Origin: Natranaerobius thermophilus JW/NM-WN-LF
GTDB lineage: Bacteria; Bacillota; Natranaerobiia; Natranaerobiales; Natranaerobiaceae
Assembly: GCF_000020005.1 (NCBI RefSeq)
Contig: NC_010718.1
Coordinates: forward strand, 439,001-503,000
Direction: 5' to 3'
Length of the DNA: 64,000 bases
Shown here: positions 59,344 to 64,000 of the stretch, piece by piece
How positions within the stretch are numbered: the first letter of the stretch is position 1
How the letters are laid out: every line of letters starts with the position of its first letter
Notes under the pieces: generated by a model
Told to the model about the DNA's origin: nothing
Databases searched by the model: none
What the model saw: only the letters and a program-made list of their open reading frames with translations
Position numbers and translations under genes: made by a program

Positions 59344-59679
59344 ATAGTATAGATATTAGTAAATAATTATTTGAAAAATCCGAATAGACAGAAAACTGCA
59401 AAACTTAAAACTATTATTTTTTAGCAGGATTATCCATTTATGTATTGAATATATAAATAGACAGAAAATTTAAGCAAAATATTGGTTCGATTTTTTAAAA
59501 AAATATTAATTTTTCCATTACAAAAGATAGGTGAATTTAATGAGATATTTAGGGTATATTACATAAAGGCAACATAGGATAATTATAGAGTATCATTGGC
59601 ATTAATTGTCTGTGATGCTTTATTTTTCTGTTTTGGCTGTACAAGGCACGGTTTAAATTTATTTAGGGGAGGGAAATAT
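59344..59679. other. AT-rich gap upstream of the glycine reductase genes, with a 13-nt direct repeat
   Basis: No gene is seen in these 336 nt. AATAGACAGAAAA occurs at 59383-59395 and 59456-59468, exactly 73 nt (about seven helical turns) apart. A regulator binding site is possible. I could not identify a clear promoter or any glycine riboswitch motifs. Confidence 0.45.
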
Positions 59680-60909
59680 ATGTCTGATGTATTTGATGTT
59701 TTAATAATTGGTGGTGGCCCTGCTGGATTAACTGCCGGAATATATGCTTCCAGATCTAAGCTTAAAACAGCTATTTTAGAAAAGAAAAGGAAGCCCGGAG
59801 GACAAATGTCAACAACCTGGGAACTGGAGAATTACCCAGGTTTTAAAGAGGCCACAGGCCCTGATATTGCAAAAAGCTTATCGGAGCATGCGGAAAAATT
59901 TGGATGTGAGTTTTTAAAAGGAGAAGTAAAAGAAATTGACTTGCACTCTAATCCTAAGGTGGTAACTTCCAAAAAAGGCGAGGAATATCATGCTAAAAGT
60001 GTGATCATGGCAACTGGGGCAGAGCCTAGAACCCTTGGTTTACCAGGAGAACATGAATTTAGAGGATTAGGAGTTGGCTACTGTGCCACTTGTGATGCGG
60101 ATTTCTATACTGACCAAGAAGTTATCGTAATTGGAAGCGGAGATGCTGCTGTAGAAGAAGCTATTTACTTGACTCGTTTTGCCAAAAAAGTAACTATTGT
60201 AGTGGTTCATGAGGAAGGGAAAATGGATGCTACAAAAGTTATTCAGGAACGAGCCTTTGAAAATCCCAAAATAGATTATATTTGGAACTCGGTAGTTGAG
60301 GAAATTAAAGGAGATGAGCTGGTAGATCGCGTAGTAGTCAAAAACATAAAGACCGGTGAAACCAGTGAAGTCAAAACTGATGGTGTATTTATTTTTGTAG
60401 GGACAATACCAAAAACCGAGTTCATAGAAGGCCAGGTTGAGTTAACAGAACAAGGATATGTAAAAGTTAATGATCAGATGGAAACATCAGTACCAGGAGT
60501 TTACTCTGCAGGTGATGTTAATGATAAATTCCTGAGGCAAGTTGTAACAGCTTGTGCCGACGGAGCTATTGCAGCAACTGCTTGTGAAAGGTTTTTAGAG
60601 GAAAGGCAAGATATTGAAGAAAAAATAGAAGAGCCTTCCCAAGAAAAATCAGTTATAGTGGTGTTTTGGAGTCCTACAGTAAAAGAAAGTATGGAAGCTA
60701 TTTCTCAACTAGAGGAAGTAGTTGGGAATGATAATCAAGTTAAGATTGTCAACATTGACACCTATAAGAGCACTGGAATAGCTGATAATTATCAAATTAA
60801 TGAAATTCCATCAATTATTGCTGTCCGCAATAAAAAAGTGGTGGCTAGCTTAACAGGTAAAGAGGTTAATAAAGAAAAATTAGCCGATTTTTATCAAGAT
60901 CTTGTCTAA
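59680..60909 (+). CDS. trxB: Thioredoxin reductase with C-terminal thioredoxin-like domain
   Basis: A 409-residue flavoenzyme, about 90 residues longer than a normal TrxB. Residues 1-310 are a full NADPH-thioredoxin reductase: DVLIIGGGPAGLTAGIYASRS (FAD), GYCATCDADFY (redox CxxC near residue 135), VIGSGDAAVEEA (NADPH) and GVYSAGDVNDK. Residues about 323-409 have a thioredoxin-like fold pattern (SVIVVFWSPTVKESMEAISQLEE ... INEIPSIIAVRNKKVVASLTG), with SPTVKES where WCxxC would be, so it has no redox pair. ATG 59680 follows GGGGAGGG; a longer in-frame extension upstream is not supported. It supplies electrons to glycine reductase through TrxA. Confidence 0.9.
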   Translation: MSDVFDVLIIGGGPAGLTAGIYASRSKLKTAILEKKRKPGGQMSTTWELENYPGFKEATGPDIAKSLSEHAEKFGCEFLKGEVKEIDLHSNPKVVTSKKGEEYHAKSVIMATGAEPRTLGLPGEHEFRGLGVGYCATCDADFYTDQEVIVIGSGDAAVEEAIYLTRFAKKVTIVVVHEEGKMDATKVIQERAFENPKIDYIWNSVVEEIKGDELVDRVVVKNIKTGETSEVKTDGVFIFVGTIPKTEFIEGQVELTEQGYVKVNDQMETSVPGVYSAGDVNDKFLRQVVTACADGAIAATACERFLEERQDIEEKIEEPSQEKSVIVVFWSPTVKESMEAISQLEEVVGNDNQVKIVNIDTYKSTGIADNYQINEIPSIIAVRNKKVVASLTGKEVNKEKLADFYQDLV

Positions 60910-60985
60910 AAATTTTGATGATTAATGGATAGTGGTAAGTTATAAGTATAAACTATGTTAATAATATTAGGGAGGAGGTGGCATA

Positions 60986-61303
60986 ATGCAAGAAGTGGAT
61001 AAAAATAATTTTGAAGAAGAAGTTTTACAAGCAGAAGGAGTGGTAATGGTAGACTTTTTCAGTCCTAACTGTGAACCTTGTAATGAACTAAAACCAGAAA
61101 TTGAAGACATGGCTGAGAAATACAAGGATAAGATGAAATTTTGTGCCCTTGACATTAGTAAAAATAGAAGATTGGCAATTAATCAAAAAGTATTAAACCT
61201 ACCAACAATTGTATTTTACAAAGATGGAGAAAAAATCTCTACTCTAACAGGAGAAGATTTAGAAGCTGAAGAGATTGAAGATGAGGTAAAGAAGCATATT
61301 TAG
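60986..61303 (+). CDS. trxA: Thioredoxin of the glycine reductase system
   Basis: A 105-residue thioredoxin with the active site SPNCEPC (Cys29 and Cys32), in place of the common WCGPC. This altered motif is typical of thioredoxins dedicated to amino-acid reductases. The cis-proline loop is LNLPTIVFY. It passes electrons from TrxB to the selenoprotein A of glycine reductase. GGGAGGAGG precedes ATG 60986. It lies between trxB and grdE. Confidence 0.93.
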   Translation: MQEVDKNNFEEEVLQAEGVVMVDFFSPNCEPCNELKPEIEDMAEKYKDKMKFCALDISKNRRLAINQKVLNLPTIVFYKDGEKISTLTGEDLEAEEIEDEVKKHI

Positions 61304-61351
61304 TTGTTATGATTTTTGTGAAAAGTGAAGTTAATCAAGGAGGTGAATTGT

Positions 61352-62638
61352 GTGAGCCTGAGGCTTGAAAAGGTTAATGTTAAAGACGTGAAGTTGGGTA
61401 GTGAAACAAGTTATAAAAATGGAGTAGTCACTGTTAATAAGGATGAATTGATAGAAGAATTAAAACAAGACGATAGAATTGGCTCAATAGAAATAGAAGT
61501 TGTTAAGCCAGGGGAATCTGTTCGCATTATACCAGTTAAAGATGTTATAGAGCCTCGTATTAAAGTGGAGGGAGAAGGTGAATTATTCCCAGGCTTACTA
61601 GGAAAAGTTTCTACTGTAGGAAGTGGTACAACCAAAACCTTTAATGGCATGAGTGTAGTGACTACAGGGAAATTGGTAGGTTTCCAAGAGGGAATTATAG
61701 ACATGGATGGCCCAGGAGCTGACTACTCACCATTTTCTAAAACTCTAAACCTTGTTGTGAACTGTGAGCCAGTCAAGGGCTTGAAGAGCCATGAACATGA
61801 AGAAGCTCTTCGTTTAGCTGGATTGAAAGCTGCTCGCTATATTGCCGAAGCTTGTCAAGATGCACAAGCCGACGAACAAGAAGATTACGAAGCTTTGCCA
61901 GTGGAAGAAATGAAATCTAAGTATCCGAACTTGCCTAAAGTTGGGTATGTTTATATGCTTCAAAGTCAAGGTTTACTTCATGATACTTGGGTGTATGGTA
62001 TAGATGCAAAAGAAATTATTCCTACCTGCATCTATCCTACAGAAGTATTAGATGGGGCTATAGTTAGTGGTAACTGTGTATCAGCCTGCGACAAAAATAC
62101 TACTTACCATCATTTAAACAACCCAATAATTAAAGATCTATATGCCAGACATGGAAAGGATATAAATTTCTGTGGAGTAATTTTGACTAATGAAAACGTC
62201 ACTTTGGCTGCTAAGGAACGTTCTTCAGGATATACGGCTAAACTTGCTGAAATGTTAGGCCTTGACGGAGTCATTGTTTCTCAAGAAGGTTTTGGTAACC
62301 CCGATACAGACTTGATCATGAATTGTGTCAAGATTGAAGATAAGGGAATTAAGACAGTTTTAGTCACAGATGAGTATGCCGGTAGAGATGGGGCGTCTCA
62401 GTCCTTGGCTGACGCAGACCCTAAAGCTGATGCAGTTGTTACTGCAGGTAATGCCAATGAAACCATAGTACTGCCTCCTATGGATAAAGTTGTTGGCATC
62501 CTGGAGACTGCAGATTCTATTGCTGGTGGTTTTGAAGGGAGCTTAAGACACGACAAAAGTATTGAGGTGGAATTACAAACAATCACAGGTGCTACAAATC
62601 AACTTGGATTTAACAAGCTCGGAGCTATAGAAGCTTAA
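61352..62638 (+). CDS. grdE: Glycine reductase protein B, alpha/beta proprotein GrdE
   Basis: A 428-residue proprotein of the substrate-binding B complex. Cys242 lies in AIVSGNCVSACDKN; cleavage before this Cys is known to yield two subunits and a pyruvoyl group that binds glycine through a Schiff base. The start is GTG 61352 behind AAGGAGGTGAA, giving MSLRLEKVNVKDV. Other matching parts are GKVSTVGSGTTKTFNGMSVVTTG and GYTAKLAEMLGLDGVIVSQEGFGNPDTD. It follows trxA and precedes grdA, the common order in Stickland fermenters. Confidence 0.94.
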   Translation: MSLRLEKVNVKDVKLGSETSYKNGVVTVNKDELIEELKQDDRIGSIEIEVVKPGESVRIIPVKDVIEPRIKVEGEGELFPGLLGKVSTVGSGTTKTFNGMSVVTTGKLVGFQEGIIDMDGPGADYSPFSKTLNLVVNCEPVKGLKSHEHEEALRLAGLKAARYIAEACQDAQADEQEDYEALPVEEMKSKYPNLPKVGYVYMLQSQGLLHDTWVYGIDAKEIIPTCIYPTEVLDGAIVSGNCVSACDKNTTYHHLNNPIIKDLYARHGKDINFCGVILTNENVTLAAKERSSGYTAKLAEMLGLDGVIVSQEGFGNPDTDLIMNCVKIEDKGIKTVLVTDEYAGRDGASQSLADADPKADAVVTAGNANETIVLPPMDKVVGILETADSIAGGFEGSLRHDKSIEVELQTITGATNQLGFNKLGAIEA

Positions 62639-62695
62639 CTTTAAATTAACATATACCTGAATTTAAAGATATTACTATTAAGTGGAGGTGAGTTT

Positions 62696-63163
62696 ATGTT
62701 TGAAGGTAAAAAAGTAGTTATCTTAGGTGATCGCGATGGCATCCCTGGCCCTGCTATTGAAGAGTGCATCAAAACAACAGGAGCAGAAGTTGTATACAGC
62801 ACTACTGAATGTTTCGTCTGAACGTCCGCAGGTGCCATGGACCTTGAAAATCAAAAGCGGGTCAAAGAATTAACTGACAAACACGGTCCTGAAAACTTGA
62901 TTGTAATCATAGGAGGAGCAGATGCAGAAGGTTCAGGACTAGCAACTGAAACTGTTACTAATGGTGACCCAACTTTTGCAGGTCCATTGGCGGGAGTCCA
63001 GTTAGGACTCAAATGTTATCACATAGTAGAACCGGAAGTGAAGGAAGCTGTAGATTCTTCGGTGTACGAAGAACAGGTAGAAATGATGGAAATGGTACTT
63101 GAAGTTGATGAAATTATACAAGAGGTCAAAGAGTATCGGGAAAAGTATTGTAAGTTCTTGTAA
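62696..63163 (+). CDS. grdA: Glycine reductase selenoprotein A
   Basis: A 155-residue selenoprotein. It starts at ATG 62696 behind GGAGGTGA ([29 protein letters not shown]). Codon 42 is TGA (62819-62821), in the motif [16 protein letters not shown], which is the GrdA active-site pattern with Cys39 and Sec42. The frame continues to TAA at 63161-63163. It carries the carboxymethyl group as a selenoether from protein B to protein C, which forms acetyl phosphate. Automatic translation would cut it at the TGA and report only the last 108 residues. Confidence 0.95.
62819..62843 (+). promoter_or_regulatory. Candidate bacterial SECIS hairpin
   Basis: Directly after the TGA, GUCC (62824-62827) pairs with GGAC (62839-62842), and inner GC/GC closes an AGGU loop (62830-62833) with a CAU bulge. 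The G-U in the loop resembles SelB-binding hairpins. It is short, so the call is tentative. Confidence 0.5.
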
Positions 63164-63190
63164 TTTCCCCTGAAGAAAGGAGGGACGAAG

Positions 63191-64000
63191 GTGTCTAAAA
63201 AAATAGTCCATTATATAAACCAGTTCTTTGGCCAGATCGGTGGTGAGGAAAAGGCTGATACGGCGCCATTTGTGAAGGAAGAACCTGTTGGACCTGGAAC
63301 CGCTTTAAATGGTCAATTAGGAGATGAAGGTGAAATTGTTGCCACTATCATTTGTGGTGATGATTATTTCTCTTCTAATACCGAAGAGGCTAAAGAAGAA
63401 ATTCGTAAAGTCTTACGGGATTATGACCCTGATCTGGTAATTACTGGTCCAGCCTTTAATGCTGGGAGATATGGAACAGCAGCTGGCGGCGTTGCTGAAC
63501 TGGCTGCAACTGAGTTTGAACTACCTGTAGTTTCAGGTATGTATCCGGAGAACCCCGGTGTTGATATGTACAAAAAGTATGCCTATATAATTGAAACATC
63601 AGATTCCGCTGCTGGCATGAGAAAAGCTGCTCCAGCCATAGCCGAATTATCTAAGAAAATTCTTAGAGGCGAAGAACTGGGAACTCCTAAGGAAGAAGGT
63701 TATATCCCCCGAGGAATTCGCAAAAATGTCTTTTTTGAGGAGCGCGGTTCCAAACGGGGTGTGGATATGCTGGTTAAAAAACTTAATCAAGAGAAGTTCG
63801 ACACAGAATATCCCATGCCAGACTTTGATCGGGTTGATCCTCAACCTGCTATAAAAGATATGGCAAATGCTAAAATTGCCTTGGTAACTTCAGGTGGAAT
63901 TGTACCTAAAGGAAATCCCGATGGAATTGAGTCATCCAGTGCTTCTAAATATGGAAAATATGAATTAAAAGGCATGGATACTTTGACAGCAGAAAGCCAT
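63191..64000 (+). CDS. grdB: Glycine reductase protein B gamma subunit, N-terminal part
   Basis: The first 270 codons of GrdB; the gene runs past the window end. GTG 63191 follows AAGGAGGG by 6 nt. The visible protein begins MSKKIVHYINQFFGQIGGEEKADTAP and includes TIICGDDYFSSN, LVITGPAFNAGRYGTAAGGVAE, VSGMYPENPGVDMYKKYAYI and ALVTSGGIVPKGNPDGIESSSA, all characteristic of the glycine-specific selenoprotein B. The selenocysteine expected at about residue 350 is outside the window. With GrdE it forms the B complex that activates glycine. Confidence 0.93.
   Translation, partial: MSKKIVHYINQFFGQIGGEEKADTAPFVKEEPVGPGTALNGQLGDEGEIVATIICGDDYFSSNTEEAKEEIRKVLRDYDPDLVITGPAFNAGRYGTAAGGVAELAATEFELPVVSGMYPENPGVDMYKKYAYIIETSDSAAGMRKAAPAIAELSKKILRGEELGTPKEEGYIPRGIRKNVFFEERGSKRGVDMLVKKLNQEKFDTEYPMPDFDRVDPQPAIKDMANAKIALVTSGGIVPKGNPDGIESSSASKYGKYELKGMDTLTAESH

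Noticed and set aside
59596-59679. N-terminal extension of TrxB
   Set aside because: TrxB homology starts at DVFDVLIIGGG with GGGGAGGG just upstream of ATG 59680; the extension is Cys/Phe-rich and unlike the family.
59344-59679. Glycine riboswitch ahead of the glycine reductase genes
   Set aside because: The region is AT-rich and lacks the conserved GGAGAG-type aptamer cores.
62819-62821. Nonsense mutation making grdA a pseudogene
   Set aside because: The TGA sits exactly at the selenocysteine position of the GrdA active-site motif within an intact glycine reductase locus.
62822-63163. A separate gene starting at ATG 62837
   Set aside because: It is the downstream part of grdA after the selenocysteine UGA; upstream codons in the same frame match GrdA and have the proper ribosome binding site.

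Overview
The window is low-GC, densely packed, mostly plus-strand DNA from a strictly anaerobic Firmicute of clostridial type. The evidence is Firmicute-style regulation (a T-box, a CIRCE element, purine and ykkC-class riboswitches, AAGGAGG ribosome binding sites), a type-3 prolyl-tRNA synthetase, GatCAB, and a selenium-dependent glycine reductase locus. Many proteins carry long acidic stretches, which fits a halophilic or haloalkaliphilic relative such as the Natranaerobiales. That placement is an inference, not proven here.

Layout. 1-4.3 kb: end of a nucleoside-type ABC importer (binding protein, double ATPase, two permeases). 4.3-16.8 kb: accessory metabolism: an MFS carrier, a YczE-type membrane protein, two amidohydrolases, a CoA-disulfide-reductase-like flavoenzyme, a cyclodeaminase-family protein, a lipid kinase, a Gfo/Idh/MocA dehydrogenase, an ATP-grasp ligase behind a structured leader, and a secreted polysaccharide deacetylase. 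16.9-27 kb: T-box and proS, 5-formyl-THF cyclo-ligase, a DUF401 membrane protein, a MoxR/DUF58/transglutaminase cluster, an MBL hydrolase and a NERD protein. 27.0-27.4 kb: a roughly 400-nt noncoding region that folds into a closed multi-arm structure. 27.5-34.1 kb: a tungstate-type binding protein, an asparagine-synthetase-like protein without its glutaminase nucleophile, and a molybdenum/tungsten cofactor cluster (small Cys protein, MoeA, MoeA with a periplasmic-binding-like domain, MoaB/Mog). 34.3-38.8 kb: CIRCE-groES-groEL, a TPR protein and guaA. 38.9-47 kb: tandem guanine and PRPP-type riboswitches ahead of purK-purE-purB-purM-purN-purH-purD and a YerC/TrpR-like regulator. 47-54.6 kb: pcrA-ligA-gatCAB. 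54.7-59.3 kb: a second DUF401 protein, a 23S rRNA uracil methyltransferase, a Nudix hydrolase and a DUF362 protein. 59.7-64 kb: glycine reductase locus trxB-trxA-grdE-grdA-grdB, with grdA containing an in-frame UGA selenocysteine codon and grdB running off the window.

How the parts fit: nucleoside import, guaA and the guanine/PRPP-controlled pur operon form a purine theme. Tungstate binding and cofactor genes suit tungsten or molybdenum enzymes. Folate one-carbon enzymes and glycine reductase suit amino-acid (Stickland-type) metabolism.

The most unusual item is the minus-strand structured RNA candidate at about 27,002-27,413. Its helices are kept by G-U pairs on the minus strand that would be A-C mismatches on the plus strand. 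Other notable items are a ribosome-binding-site-sequestering leader at 14,156-14,267, a thioredoxin reductase fused to a thioredoxin-like domain lacking CxxC, and a three-copy dispersed repeat.
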